NCBI RefSeq assembly: GCF_950100655.1 | Contig: NZ_CATNLY010000052.1 | Coordinates: 1-64,000 of the forward strand | Origin: Pleomorphomonas sp. T1.2MG-36 | GTDB lineage: Bacteria; Pseudomonadota; Alphaproteobacteria; Rhizobiales; Pleomorphomonadaceae | DNA length: 64,000 nucleotides | Direction of reading: 5' to 3' | In this document: one piece after another, positions 24,152-33,179 of the stretch | Position numbering within the stretch: the stretch's first letter is position 1 | How the letters are laid out: every line of letters starts with the position of its first letter | Notes under the pieces: generated by a model | The model's input: the letters and a program-made list of their open reading frames with translations, nothing else | Told to the model about the DNA's origin: nothing | The model's database searches: none | Translations under genes and position numbers: made by a program

Positions 24152-25723
24152 TTATGCTGTCCGAAAGGTCGGCCAACCGGTTTCTTCCGGTCGGGGAGGG
24201 GGAGGCGCGGCTACCAGTTCTGCGATGAAAGACGCCAGCGGTCTGGCGTTTTCGTGCGAGCTCGCTTCTTCCAGCGCCGCCATGTATTCGGGTTTCCGCG
24301 CGACCGGAATGATGGTCCAGGGGTAGCCGCCCGAGGCAAGCATCGCGTTCATGATGAAGCGGCCGGTGCGGCCATTTCCGTCTCCGAACGGGTGGATGTA
24401 GGTGAACACGAAGGGACCGAGAACGGCACCGATGCGGGGATCGGTCTCGCCGGCCAGGCAGTCGAGCATGGCGTCCATCGCCGGCTGGATGGAGTGTTCG
24501 GAAACCGGAACATGCGCCGAGCCCCGGATATAGACCGGATGCTGGCGGTAGCCGATCAGATCGACGGGCTTGGTGAAGCCTGCGTTGACCAACGGCCGGA
24601 ACAACTCCGCTCGCCAGTCGGCGTGGCGCTCGGAGACGATCTCAGCCGCGTTCTCGCCATCCAGAATCCGGGCGACGTCTGCCTTCACCAGCTGAAAGGC
24701 CTGCCAGTAGCCGCGAGCTGCGAGCGCGTTACGGGTTTCAAAGTCCGCCTGCCGATGATCCGGATCCCAGTCTCCGGCGCTGACGCGTTCGATCAGGTCG
24801 GGTGTCACCTGATAGCCTTCAATGGACAGCGAGTTGTAGGCATCGCTGATGTACCGGTCCTCGATCTCTGCGAGGTAGGTGCCCTTCGACGGTAACAGAC
24901 CGGTCGGCAGCGTGAAGCCGTCGAGCACGCTATCGCGCAGTGCCGACCAGAGAAGGCGGATGCGCGTATCGATCGCCGCGACCGATCGCTTCGGTAAACG
25001 AAACTCCGGCACCTCGCCATCGAATGGATCGGTCTCGCGGACGTCATATCCCGCCGCCTTCATTGCCTGTAGAATCTGGTCGGCGTCTCGGGGCCTGTCC
25101 AGTTTGCGGAAGGCTCCGGCAAGGCGACCTGCCGAGGCCGATGCGCCAGCGTCCACCAAGTAACGCAGAATATCTGTCGTGCCTCGGATCGATCCCAACA
25201 CGGACAGGATGTCCTTCCTGATCGTCCGCCAGGCGTTGGGCTGGATTTCGCAAATGGCCGCGGCCGCCGGATAGATCGGGGTGCCATTGATCTCCTGAGG
25301 CTGGCCTTCGAAGTTCTTTCCCAGCACGTAGATGCTGGTGCCGTAGGGCAAGGGCAGATTGCCATTGGCATTTGCCTTGGCGTGTACGACGACCTGGGCC
25401 GGGACCTCCCACCTTTCCGCGTGGATCGCCACGGACCCCTCGGGCGAGATCACCCAGTTGCCCACGCCGAAGCGATCATTGAGGTATTCTCTTGCAAATT
25501 CCCAGAACGCCGAATGCCAGGCTGCCGCATCGAAGCCGAGCCGGGATGCGTAATACCAGCCCTTCATGATCTCTTGGATGTACTTGGCTTCGATGAGCCG
25601 TTCTCGATGCAGCCGGGATAACTCGTCGCTGCGGAAAACGCGCCGTTGGCCTTCGTCGGTCACGCCGACCAACTGCCGCAAGGAATCCGCGATCTTCTCG
25701 TTCAACGGCTTTCCCTTGGCCAT
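24152..25723 (-). CDS. Fic-domain protein with a regulator-like N-terminus
   Basis: 523 residues. The Fic active-site loop HPFGDGNGRTGR (about 444-455) is complete, including the catalytic His. The inhibitory helix motif SLSIEGYQ (about 297-304, [S/T]xxxE[G/N]) lies upstream in the same chain, as in class II Fic enzymes, so AMP transfer from ATP to a target protein is probably auto-inhibited. Residues 1-60 (DSLRQLVGVTDEGQRRVFRS, then HRERLIEAKYIQEIMKGWYY) resemble the winged-helix start of AbiEi-type antitoxins, suggesting DNA binding. Three palindromes precede the gene. The start follows AGGAGTCCCCG. Confidence 0.85.
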   Translation of the reverse strand: MAKGKPLNEKIADSLRQLVGVTDEGQRRVFRSDELSRLHRERLIEAKYIQEIMKGWYYASRLGFDAAAWHSAFWEFAREYLNDRFGVGNWVISPEGSVAIHAERWEVPAQVVVHAKANANGNLPLPYGTSIYVLGKNFEGQPQEINGTPIYPAAAAICEIQPNAWRTIRKDILSVLGSIRGTTDILRYLVDAGASASAGRLAGAFRKLDRPRDADQILQAMKAAGYDVRETDPFDGEVPEFRLPKRSVAAIDTRIRLLWSALRDSVLDGFTLPTGLLPSKGTYLAEIEDRYISDAYNSLSIEGYQVTPDLIERVSAGDWDPDHRQADFETRNALAARGYWQAFQLVKADVARILDGENAAEIVSERHADWRAELFRPLVNAGFTKPVDLIGYRQHPVYIRGSAHVPVSEHSIQPAMDAMLDCLAGETDPRIGAVLGPFVFTYIHPFGDGNGRTGRFIMNAMLASGGYPWTIIPVARKPEYMAALEEASSHENARPLASFIAELVAAPPPPRPEETGWPTFRTA

Positions 25724-25781
25724 CGGGGACTCCTGGATTGGTTGCGATCGAGTTTTGTTGGGAATTCACAATAGGATTATG

Positions 25782-25843
25782 TCGTAAATTTACGATTGAA
25801 TCATGTCGTAAATTTACGATCGGATTATGTCGGGAAATCGCGA
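25782..25843. promoter_or_regulatory. Three-site operator upstream of the Fic gene
   Basis: TCGTAAATTTACGA, a perfect 14-bp palindrome, occurs at 25782-25795 and again at 25806-25819. A degenerate third copy (TCGGGAAATCGCGA) is at 25830-25843. The spacing is exactly 24 bp each time, putting sites about two helical turns apart on one DNA face. Autorepression by the Fic protein's N-terminal domain is the simplest reading. Confidence 0.65.
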
Positions 25844-25914
25844 TTGAGTTTTGCTGGTAGCCGTGAGACGGCTGATGCTGCTGGGCGGGCGATAGGGGCC
25901 GCTGCGACTTCTCG

Positions 25915-26035
25915 TCCTGAGGTCCTGGCCTTCGCCAGGATGACGATCCATGGGGAGGCGGGCGAGCGGATACCGCTTTGTTTCGTCAATATATAAAGTT
26001 ATCCTGCGCTTCAGACGCAGGACCTCGTGACGAGA
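25915..26035. repeat. Hairpin repeat pair
   Basis: A right-end hairpin at 25915-25946 and a left-end hairpin at 25999-26035 (ATCCTGCGCTTCAGACGCAG) flank a short spacer containing CAATATATAAAG. They lie between the Fic operator and the end of the TetR-type gene. Confidence 0.6.
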
Positions 26036-26061
26036 ACGGGAGCCGCCTATATCGGGCTCCT

Positions 26062-26676
26062 TTATTCCCCCAGCCCCCGGCAGGCTGCCCTGACCAGCCA
26101 CTCGATCTGTGCTTCGAGGGCCGTCAGCGGGACCGCCACCAGGCGCTCTTCCAGGCCTAGCGTGACGATGCCGTGGACGGCGGCGAAGAGGGTGCGGGCG
26201 GCTAGGGTTTGCTGGGCTTCGTCCATGTCGGGGACGAGGAGGGCGAGGGGTTCGGCGACGTGGCGGAAGAGGCGGAGCTGGTCGTCGGCGGCCCAGGCGG
26301 GGAGGGCGGTGCCGGCGGCGAGGCGCACCTCGAACAGGGTGCGCCAGAGCCTGAGATTATCCCTGGCGAAATGCAGGTAGGCGTGGGCGATGGCGACGAG
26401 GCGGGTGATCGCGTCGGCCTTCGTTTGGAGCGGCAGCGCCTCGGAGGTGGCGGTGAGCGCCTCGCCGAGGCGGGCGAGGGTGCGCGAGGAGACGCGCAGC
26501 GACAGCTCGTCGAGGTCGGCGACGATGTTGTAGAGCCCGCCGAGCGCTATGCCGATGTCGGCGGCAAGGTCGCGCGCCTTGAGGCTGGCCATGCCGCCTT
26601 CGGCGATGCGGCGCTCGGCGGCGTCGATCAGCGCGCCGAGCTGGGCCTGTCGCCGTTCGGAAAGGGGGGCATTCAT
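26062..26676 (-). CDS. TetR/AcrR-family transcriptional regulator
   Basis: 204 residues. The N-terminal helix-turn-helix (about 12-55) reads LIDAAERRIAEGGMASLKAR, DLAADIGIALGGLYN. The rest is a helical ligand-binding domain (LWRTLFEVRLAAGTALPAWA, TLFAAVHGIVTLGLEERL). It is divergent from the acyltransferase/synthetase fusion gene. Three identical-type palindromes in the shared region are its probable operators, so it likely represses both genes and responds to an acyl or lipid-like ligand (inference). Confidence 0.85.
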   Translation of the reverse strand: MNAPLSERRQAQLGALIDAAERRIAEGGMASLKARDLAADIGIALGGLYNIVADLDELSLRVSSRTLARLGEALTATSEALPLQTKADAITRLVAIAHAYLHFARDNLRLWRTLFEVRLAAGTALPAWAADDQLRLFRHVAEPLALLVPDMDEAQQTLAARTLFAAVHGIVTLGLEERLVAVPLTALEAQIEWLVRAACRGLGE

Positions 26677-26703
26677 CGTGATCGGCCTTCATCTCTTTCT
26701 GAA

Positions 26704-26868
26704 GGCAGCTCCGGACGCAAAACCGGTTCCCACTTTTGCTGGGCTGCCTTTGCTTGCCGGCAGCTCCGGACGCAAAACCGGTTCCCACTTTTGCTGGGCT
26801 GCCTTTGCTTGCCGGCAGCTCCGGACGCAAAACCGGTTCCCACTTTTGCTGGGCTGCCTTTGTTGGCG
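26704..26868. repeat. Three tandem copies of a 55-bp repeat
   Basis: Copies begin at 26704, 26759 and 26814. Each contains GGCAGCTCCGGACGCAAAAC and CGGTTCCCACTTTTGCTGGG with near-perfect identity; the third ends differently (TTTGTTGGCGAG). The core resembles a dispersed intergenic sequence seen in Rhizobiales. There are no unique spacers, so this is not a CRISPR array. Confidence 0.85.
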
Positions 26869-26874
26869 AGAGAT

Positions 26875-26946
26875 ATGAACATCGTTCATTTCTATCTTGA
26901 ACAACGTTCAAATCTCGGCTATATCCATCTCATGAACGATGTTCAT
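26875..26946. promoter_or_regulatory. Three TetR-type operator palindromes
   Basis: ATGAACATCGTTCAT (26875-26889), TTGAACAACGTTCAA (26897-26911) and ATGAACGATGTTCAT (26932-26946) are perfect (A/T)TGAAC-N3-GTTCA(T/A) inverted repeats. They lie between the TetR-type gene and the acyltransferase fusion, about 130-200 bp upstream of the latter. Confidence 0.75.
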
Positions 26947-27074
26947 AGCACGGAGACGGGGTGAGGTGAAGAGCGTGGCGGTGGAGCCTTTCCATCGTCA
27001 TTTGCGTTTCATCTGCCGATCCGCTTCCCTGTTCCCACGGCCGTATCGCCCCCAAGGCCCTCTCGGGAGGTTCC

Positions 27075-30000
27075 ATGACCAAGCCGCTCCTCATCCAGCG
27101 CCGTTTCGGGCCGCTGTTCCTGGTGCAGTTCTTTTCGGCCTTCAACGACAATTTCCTGAAGAACGCCCTGGTGTTCACCATCCTGTTCCAGATGGGCGTC
27201 GCCGGTGGCGAGGCGCTGGTGACGATCGCCACCGGCATATTGATGCTGCCCTTCATCTTTCTGTCGGGCCTCGGCGGCCAGTTGGCCGACCGCTACGACA
27301 AGGCGCGCGTCGCCGGCTGGTTGAAGCTGGTGGAGATCGCCATTGCCGGCCTTGCCGTGCTGGGCTTTGCCATCCAGTCGATCACCGTGCTGATGGTGGC
27401 GCTGGTGCTGTTCGGCGTGATCTCGGCGCTGTTCGGGCCGATCAAATACGGCATCCTGCCCGACCTGCTGGCCCCCTCCGAGCTGCCGCGCGGCAATGCC
27501 CTCGTCGAGGGCGCCACCTTCATCGCCATTCTCACCGGCACCTATGCCGGCGGCTTTGCCACGGGCGCCTATGGCGGTCCATGGGTGTTCGGCGTGGCCA
27601 TGATGGTGCTGGCGGTAGCCAGCTGGATCGCCGCGCTCTACGTGCCCAAGGTGGGCGCCGCCGCGCCGGAAACAGTGATCGACCGCAATGTCGCCCGCTC
27701 CACCGTGCGGCTGATCGGCGAACTCTGGGCCGACGCGCGTCTCTGGCGCACCGGCGTGATGGTCAGCCTGTTCTGGATGTTCGGCGTGGTGGCGATGGCG
27801 CTGATGCCGACCTTCGTCAAAGACATTCTCGGCGGTCGCGAGGTGGCGGTGTCGGCCTATCTCACGGTGTTCGCGGTGTCGATCGCCGTGGGCTCGGCGC
27901 TGGGCGCCTGGCTGTCGGCCGGCCGCATCGTGCTGCTGCCGGTGCCGGTGGCCTCCGTCGCCATCGGTCTTGCGGCGCTCGATCTCGCCTGGACGCTCTC
28001 CGGCCTGACGCCGGCGCCGGCCACCGAAAGCCTCGCCGAGTTCTTCCGCCGGCCCGGCGCCATTCATGCCGCCATCGACCTCTCGGCGCTGGCGATTGCC
28101 GGCGGCGTGTTCATCGTGCCGTCGTTCGCCGCCGCCCAGCACTGGGCGCCGGTGGAGCGACGCGCCCGCGTCGTCGGCGCCATCAACGCGTTGACGGCCC
28201 TGTTCATGGTGGCTGGCGCCGGCACGGTGGCCGTAGCGCAGGCGTTGGGCGCGACGGTGCCCATGGTGCTGGTGGCGCTCGGCCTCTTCGCCTTCGGGTC
28301 GGCCGTGTGGATCTTCAAGGTGCTGCCGACCAACCCGCTCAGCGATTTCGTCTCCATCCTCTTGCGCGCCGTGTTCCGCATGGAGGTGACCGGCCTCAAG
28401 CACGTGCCGCCGGCCGGGCAGGGGACCATCGTGGCGCTCAACCACACCAGCTTCCTCGATGCCGTCGTCGCCGTATCGCTGCTCGACCGCAACCCGGTGT
28501 TTGCCATCGACCACACCATGGCCGAGGCGTGGTGGGTGAAGCCCTTCCTGCGCTTCACCCGCGCCATGCCGCTGGACCCGACCAAGCCGCTGGCGACGCG
28601 CGCGCTGATCGCCGCCGTCAAGGCGGGCGAGACGCTGGTGATCTTCCCCGAGGGGCGGATCACCGTGACCGGCGCGCTGATGAAGGTCTATGACGGCGTC
28701 GGCCTCATCGCCGACAAGGCCGAGGCGCCCATCGTGCCGGTGCGGCTGTCGGGGCTGGAAACCACCGTGTTCAGCCGCCTTAACTCGCTGCAGGTGAAGC
28801 GCCGCTGGTTCCCCAAGGTGACGGTGACCATCACCGAGCCGGTGCGGCTGTCCCTGCCCGAACACCTCAGGGGCAAGGCGCGCCGGCAGGCGGCGGGCAA
28901 CGCGCTCTATGGCATCATGTCGGACATGATGTTCCGCACCACCGACACCGACCTCACCATTTTTGAGGCGATGGTGGCGGCGGCCCGCCAGCACGGCGCC
29001 GGGCGCATGGCGCTGCGCGACCCGGTGGGCGGCAAGCTCAGCTACCGCCGCATGCTGATGGGGGCGCGCATCCTCGGCCGCAAGCTGATGCCGCTGGCCG
29101 CGCCCGGCGAGACGGTGGCGCTGATGGTGCCCAACGCGGTGGGCGGCGCCGTGACCTTCCTCGGCCTGCAATCGTCGGGGCGGGTGCCGGCGATGATCAA
29201 CTTCACGGCCGGCGCCGCCAACATCCTCTCCGCCTGCGAAGCGTCGAAGGCCAAGGTGTTCGTGACGTCGCGGCTGTTCGTGGAAAAGGGCCGGCTGGAG
29301 CCGCTGATCGCCGCGCTGGAAGGCAAGATCAGGATCGTCTGGCTGGAGGACGTCAGGGCCACGGTGACGCGGCTCGACAAGCTGGACGCTTTCCTCAACT
29401 GGCCGAAGCGGCTGGTGAAGGCCGGGCCGGACGATGCGGCGGCCATCCTGTTCACATCGGGTTCGGAGGGGACGCCGAAGGGCGTGGTTCTCAGCCACCG
29501 CAACATCCTCGCCAACGTGGCGCAGGTGGCGGCGCGCATCGACTTCTCGCGCACCGACACGGCGTTCAACGCGCTGCCGATCTTCCACTCGTTCGGTCTC
29601 AGCGCCGGGCTGATCCTGCCGCTGGTCTCCGGCGTGCCGGTGTTCCTCTACCCGACGCCGCTGCACTACCGGATCATTCCCGAACTGGTCTACCAGACCA
29701 ACGCCACCGTGCTGTTCGGCACCGACACGTTCTTGAGCGGCTACGGCCGCATGGCGCACCCTTACGACTTCCGCTCGCTGCGGCTGCTGGTTGCCGGCGC
29801 CGAGGCGGTGAAGGAGACGACGCGCAAGCTCTACGCCGAGAAGTTCGGCCTGCGCATCTTCGAGGGCTATGGCGTGACCGAGACGGCCCCGGTGCTGGCG
29901 CTCAACACGCCGATGCACAACCGGGCGGGCACGGTGGGCCGCCTGTTGCCGGGCGTCGAGCATAAGCTGGAGCCGGTGGAGGGCATCGAAGCGGGCGGGC

Positions 30001-30467
30001 GGCTGCACGTGCGCGGGCCCAACGTGATGCTCGGCTACCTCCGGGTGGAGAACCCCGGCGTGCTGGAAGCGCCCGAGGGCGGCTGGCACGACACCGGCGA
30101 CATCGTGGCGCTCGACGACGACGGCTTCGTCGCCATCAAGGGCCGCGCCAAGCGCTTCGCCAAGATCGGCGGCGAGATGGTGTCGCTGGCGGCGATCGAC
30201 GCGCTCGCCACCCAGTGCTGGCCGGACGCCCTGTCGGCCGCCGCCAGCGTGCCGGATGCCAAGAAGGGCGAACGGATCATCCTGGTGACCGACCGGAAGG
30301 ACGCCACGCGGGACGGGTTCATGGCGTTCGCGCGGGAGCGCGGGGCGACGGAGCTGATGATGCCGAGCGAGGTGCTGGTGGTGCCAGGGTTGCCGCTGCT
30401 CGGGTCGGGGAAGACGGATTTTGCCGGGCTGGGGAGGCTGGTGAAGGAGCGGGCGGCGGTGGCGTGA
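27075..30467 (+). CDS. aas: LplT-Aas-type fusion: MFS lysophospholipid transporter, PlsC acyltransferase and acyl-ACP synthetase
   Basis: 1130 residues with three domains. Residues 1-420 are a 12-helix MFS transporter (FLVQFFSAFNDNFLKNALVF) like LplT, which flips lysophospholipids inward. Residues about 430-620 are a PlsC acyltransferase with HxxxxD (NHTSFLD, His457-Asp462) and FPEGRIT. Residues about 640-1130 are an AMP-forming synthetase (LFTSGSEGTPKG near 792; EGYGVTETAP; the C-terminal Lys in GSGKTDFAG). Together they re-acylate lysophospholipids using fatty acids activated in situ. RBS GGGAGG. Regulation by the divergent TetR-type protein is likely. Confidence 0.9.
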   Translation: MTKPLLIQRRFGPLFLVQFFSAFNDNFLKNALVFTILFQMGVAGGEALVTIATGILMLPFIFLSGLGGQLADRYDKARVAGWLKLVEIAIAGLAVLGFAIQSITVLMVALVLFGVISALFGPIKYGILPDLLAPSELPRGNALVEGATFIAILTGTYAGGFATGAYGGPWVFGVAMMVLAVASWIAALYVPKVGAAAPETVIDRNVARSTVRLIGELWADARLWRTGVMVSLFWMFGVVAMALMPTFVKDILGGREVAVSAYLTVFAVSIAVGSALGAWLSAGRIVLLPVPVASVAIGLAALDLAWTLSGLTPAPATESLAEFFRRPGAIHAAIDLSALAIAGGVFIVPSFAAAQHWAPVERRARVVGAINALTALFMVAGAGTVAVAQALGATVPMVLVALGLFAFGSAVWIFKVLPTNPLSDFVSILLRAVFRMEVTGLKHVPPAGQGTIVALNHTSFLDAVVAVSLLDRNPVFAIDHTMAEAWWVKPFLRFTRAMPLDPTKPLATRALIAAVKAGETLVIFPEGRITVTGALMKVYDGVGLIADKAEAPIVPVRLSGLETTVFSRLNSLQVKRRWFPKVTVTITEPVRLSLPEHLRGKARRQAAGNALYGIMSDMMFRTTDTDLTIFEAMVAAARQHGAGRMALRDPVGGKLSYRRMLMGARILGRKLMPLAAPGETVALMVPNAVGGAVTFLGLQSSGRVPAMINFTAGAANILSACEASKAKVFVTSRLFVEKGRLEPLIAALEGKIRIVWLEDVRATVTRLDKLDAFLNWPKRLVKAGPDDAAAILFTSGSEGTPKGVVLSHRNILANVAQVAARIDFSRTDTAFNALPIFHSFGLSAGLILPLVSGVPVFLYPTPLHYRIIPELVYQTNATVLFGTDTFLSGYGRMAHPYDFRSLRLLVAGAEAVKETTRKLYAEKFGLRIFEGYGVTETAPVLALNTPMHNRAGTVGRLLPGVEHKLEPVEGIEAGGRLHVRGPNVMLGYLRVENPGVLEAPEGGWHDTGDIVALDDDGFVAIKGRAKRFAKIGGEMVSLAAIDALATQCWPDALSAAASVPDAKKGERIILVTDRKDATRDGFMAFARERGATELMMPSEVLVVPGLPLLGSGKTDFAGLGRLVKERAAVA

Positions 30468-30532
30468 GGGTGGGTGGCTGGTTGAACGTTGGGGCTTCGG
30501 GGGAGCGCGATAGCGGCCGAGGAGCCCCAGTC

Positions 30533-31338
30533 GTCCTGAGGTCCTGCGCCTGAAGCGCAGGATGACGGGAGAGGGATATGAAACAAAGAGATGCGTGGTG
30601 TTCCCGCTGCGCTTTCGGTGAGCAAGAGAGGCTCCCGCTCCTATCATGCTGTCATCCTGCGCGTGAGGCGCAGGACCTCGGGCAGGAAGGAGCAAGGGAG
30701 GCATATCGGGTGCCCTTGCGTCATGGAGCGTGATATGGGCCGAGGAGCCCCTGTTGTCCTGAGGTCCTCGCCTGCGCGAGGATGACAGGAGTGGGATATA
30801 AAACAAAGGGATAGGCGTCGAGCTTGGGGTTAGAGGGGCGATGAGCGCGCTATCGGGGTAGATGATGCTGCGCTATTGAGGCAAGCGATGCTGTGGTGAA
30901 CCTCACAAGCGGCTTATCCCACTGTTTCCTATATATAAATTGTCATCCTTGCGCAGGCGAGGACCTCGGGCCGGAGGGGCGGTGAGGTTGATATCGGGCG
31001 CCCCTCACCATCAAGCTGTCCTCCTCTGCGCAGGCAGAGGATCTCGGGCCGGAAGGGGCATGGGGTTGATATCGGGCGCCCCTGTTTCATGGAGCGTGAT
31101 AGGGGCCGAGGAGCGATCTCGTCCTGAGGTCCTCGCCTTCGCGAGGATGACAGGAGAGTGATATATAACAAGGGGATAGGCGTTGAGCTTGGGTTTTAGG
31201 GCAATGCGCGCGCTATCGGGGTAGATGATGCGGTGCTATCGGGGCAAGCGCTGCTATGGTGAGGTGCGTGATCGGCTTATCCCACTGTTCCATATATATA
31301 AATTGTCATCCTTGCGCAGGCGAGGACCTCGGGCAGGA
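30533..31338. repeat. Array of seven hairpin repeats
   Basis: Hairpins lie at 30533-30568, 30650-30687, 30757-30789, 30942-30974, 31019-31051, 31121-31153 and 31304-31338. Left- and right-end forms alternate around blocks with GATATCGGGCGCCCCT and GGAGCGTGATA(T/G)GGGCCGAG. Two of the flanking stretches (from 30790 and from 31153) share GGGATAGGCGT(C/T)GAGCTTGGG. No gene is supported in 30468-31487. Confidence 0.7.
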
Positions 31339-31487
31339 AGGGGCGGGGGGGATGTATAGGCCGCCCCTCAAGGCTCTCGTGTTTCGCCCTTGCAAGGCCC
31401 GGACGCGCAGAGCACTTATCGGTTGCATCCGACCATTTTCTTTCGTCATACGGGCTCACGCGGCCCTGCAAATGTGATAGCAGTTCC

Positions 31488-31499
31488 GATCAAATGAGC
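31488..31499. promoter_or_regulatory. Probable SorC-type operator upstream of the regulator
   Basis: GATCAAATGAGC, 15 bp before the SorC-type start codon, nearly matches GCTCAAATGAGC in front of the sugar operon. A shared site suggests autoregulation. Confidence 0.5.
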
Positions 31500-31513
31500 G
31501 GAGATACTTCCAT

Positions 31514-32464
31514 ATGCCCAAACGTCCTCTCCAGAAGCTTCAGGCCTCCCTTGTGGCGCGCCGCTACTATCTCGAGAACCAGACCAAGTCGGAAATTGCC
31601 GACAAGCTTGGCATTTCGCGGTTCAAGGTGGCGCGGCTGATCGAGACGGCGCTCAAGGAGGGCATCGTTCACATCGAGATTCGCGACCAGAGCGATCTCA
31701 ACACCGAACTGGCCGAACGGCTGCGCGAGGCCTATGGCCTCAACGTCGCCCTGGTGCTCGATGGCCCCGATCTGCCGTCGAACTCGCTGATCGAGCCGCT
31801 GGGGTTGCTGGTTGCCGATTTTCTCGAGGAAACGCTGACCGACGGGCAGCTTCTCGGCCTCTCATGGGGGCGGACGCTGGCGGCGGCGGCCAAGGCCATC
31901 ACCAAGCTGGCCAAGGTGGATGTGGTCCAGGCGGCCGGCAGTCCGGCGCGGCTCGATCTGTCGCAGAATCCCACCGAACTGGTGCATCGGTTCGCCCGCG
32001 CTGCCGGCGGCCTTGCCTATCCGCTGTTCGGGCCGATGTGGGTGGAAGACCCCGAGCTGGTGGACAAGCTGACGGCCGAGCCGTCGATCGCCGACGCCAT
32101 GTCGCGCTACGACAAGATCGACGCGCTGGTGGTCGGCGTCGGCTCCTGGCGGCCGCAGGAATCCTGTCTCTGCTCCGGTTTTCCCGAGGATTGGCGGCGC
32201 GAGGCGCTGAAGCACAACGTGCTTGCCGACATCTGCGCCACGCTGATCGACCCCGACGGACAGGCGGTGGGCAGCCCGCTCGACAGCGTCGGCCTCTGCC
32301 TCAGCACCGAACAGCTCCGCCGCATTCCCGAGCGGATCGTGGCCGGCGGCGGCCTGGAAAAGGTCGACGCCATTCGCGCCGTGCTGAAGGGCGGCTGGGT
32401 GACGACGCTGATCACCGATGCCAGCGTGGCCCGACGGCTGGTGGGAGAATTGGGTCGCCCTTAA
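31514..32464 (+). CDS. SorC/DeoR-family sugar-responsive regulator
   Basis: 316 residues. The N-terminal helix-turn-helix (about 20-50) reads LENQTKSEIADKLGISRFKV. The rest is a SorC-type effector domain that binds phosphorylated sugars: LGLSWGRTLAAAAKAITKLA, DALVVGVGSWRPQESCLCSG, GQAVGSPLDSVGLCLS. SorC regulators are tetramers that switch sugar operons. It is followed by the isomerase-kinase-transporter genes on the same strand. A near-identical 12-bp operator stands before both this gene and the next. RBS GGAG at 31500-31503. Confidence 0.88.
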   Translation: MPKRPLQKLQASLVARRYYLENQTKSEIADKLGISRFKVARLIETALKEGIVHIEIRDQSDLNTELAERLREAYGLNVALVLDGPDLPSNSLIEPLGLLVADFLEETLTDGQLLGLSWGRTLAAAAKAITKLAKVDVVQAAGSPARLDLSQNPTELVHRFARAAGGLAYPLFGPMWVEDPELVDKLTAEPSIADAMSRYDKIDALVVGVGSWRPQESCLCSGFPEDWRREALKHNVLADICATLIDPDGQAVGSPLDSVGLCLSTEQLRRIPERIVAGGGLEKVDAIRAVLKGGWVTTLITDASVARRLVGELGRP

Positions 32465-32466
32465 CC

Positions 32467-32522
32467 GCTCAAATGAGCAGACATATACTCACTTGACGAC
32501 AATGATCCGGCTGGCGTATGAC
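32467..32522 (+). promoter_or_regulatory. Sugar operon operator and promoter
   Basis: GCTCAAATGAGC (32467-32478), a 5-2-5 inverted repeat, is followed by a sigma70-like promoter: TTGACG at 32493-32498, an 18-bp spacer, and TATGAC at 32517-32522. The start codon of the isomerase gene is 24 bp further on. The operator lies upstream of -35, which would suit activation. Confidence 0.5.
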
Positions 32523-32545
32523 TCCTTTCGCCAAGGGAGGCACAC

Positions 32546-33169
32546 ATGCAGTCAGATCAAGATTGGCTCGAACGGGCCAAGACCGTCGTCCGTGCGGACG
32601 CCGCTTCCATTGAAGCCATCCTCGACAGCGTCGACGACAACCTCATCGCCGTGGCCCGCCGCCTCGCCGCCTGCCGCGGCAAGATCCTGGTGACCGGCAG
32701 CGGCACCTCCGGCAACGTGGCGGCGCGTGGCGCCCACATCCTGTCGGTCTGCGGCGCCGCCGCCTTCTACCTGTCGCCCGGCGACGGCCTGCACGGCGGC
32801 CTCGGCGTGCTGCAGGCCGACGACGTGGTGCTCGCCCTCTCCAAGGGCGGCAGCTCGGCCGAACTCAACGACTTCTGCGCCCGCGCCAAGACGCTGTGCT
32901 CCGGCGTGATCGCCATCACCGCCGATCCGGCCTCGCCGCTGGCGGCCCTGTCGGACCATGTCATCACGCTGAAGCTGCCGGCCGACGGCGACCTCGGCGG
33001 CGTGGTCGCCACCGGCAGTTCGCTGGCCGCCGCGGCGGTGACCGACGTTCTGGCCGAGATGCTGCGCATCGCCCGGGACTATTCCTGGGAAAGCCTTCTG
33101 TTCACCCATCCCTCCGGCGCCGTCGGACGCGATGCCGAGAAGAGCCTGAAGCGTCTCGGCAGCAACTGA
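32546..33169 (+). CDS. SIS-domain sugar-phosphate isomerase
   Basis: 207 residues, a single SIS domain: KILVTGSGTSGNVAARGAHI, LSKGGSSAELNDF, and FTHPSGAVGRDAEKSL, the last resembling the HPGGALGR ending of KpsF/GutQ arabinose-5-phosphate isomerases. No CBS domains follow, unlike full-length KpsF. It probably interconverts an aldose phosphate and a ketose phosphate in the pathway of this operon. RBS GGGAGG. It is the first gene of the cluster behind the SorC-type operator and lies 10 bp upstream of the kinase. Confidence 0.8.
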   Translation: MQSDQDWLERAKTVVRADAASIEAILDSVDDNLIAVARRLAACRGKILVTGSGTSGNVAARGAHILSVCGAAAFYLSPGDGLHGGLGVLQADDVVLALSKGGSSAELNDFCARAKTLCSGVIAITADPASPLAALSDHVITLKLPADGDLGGVVATGSSLAAAAVTDVLAEMLRIARDYSWESLLFTHPSGAVGRDAEKSLKRLGSN

Positions 33170-33179
33170 GGGTCACGTC

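Noticed and set aside
26704..26868. Three 55-bp direct repeats as a possible CRISPR array
   Set aside because: The repeats abut each other with no unique spacers, and no cas genes are present.
27009..30806. Very long open frame on the minus strand across the acyltransferase fusion gene
   Set aside because: It has His/Arg/Gln-rich translation typical of an antisense shadow in high-GC DNA and lies opposite a clearly assigned three-domain gene.
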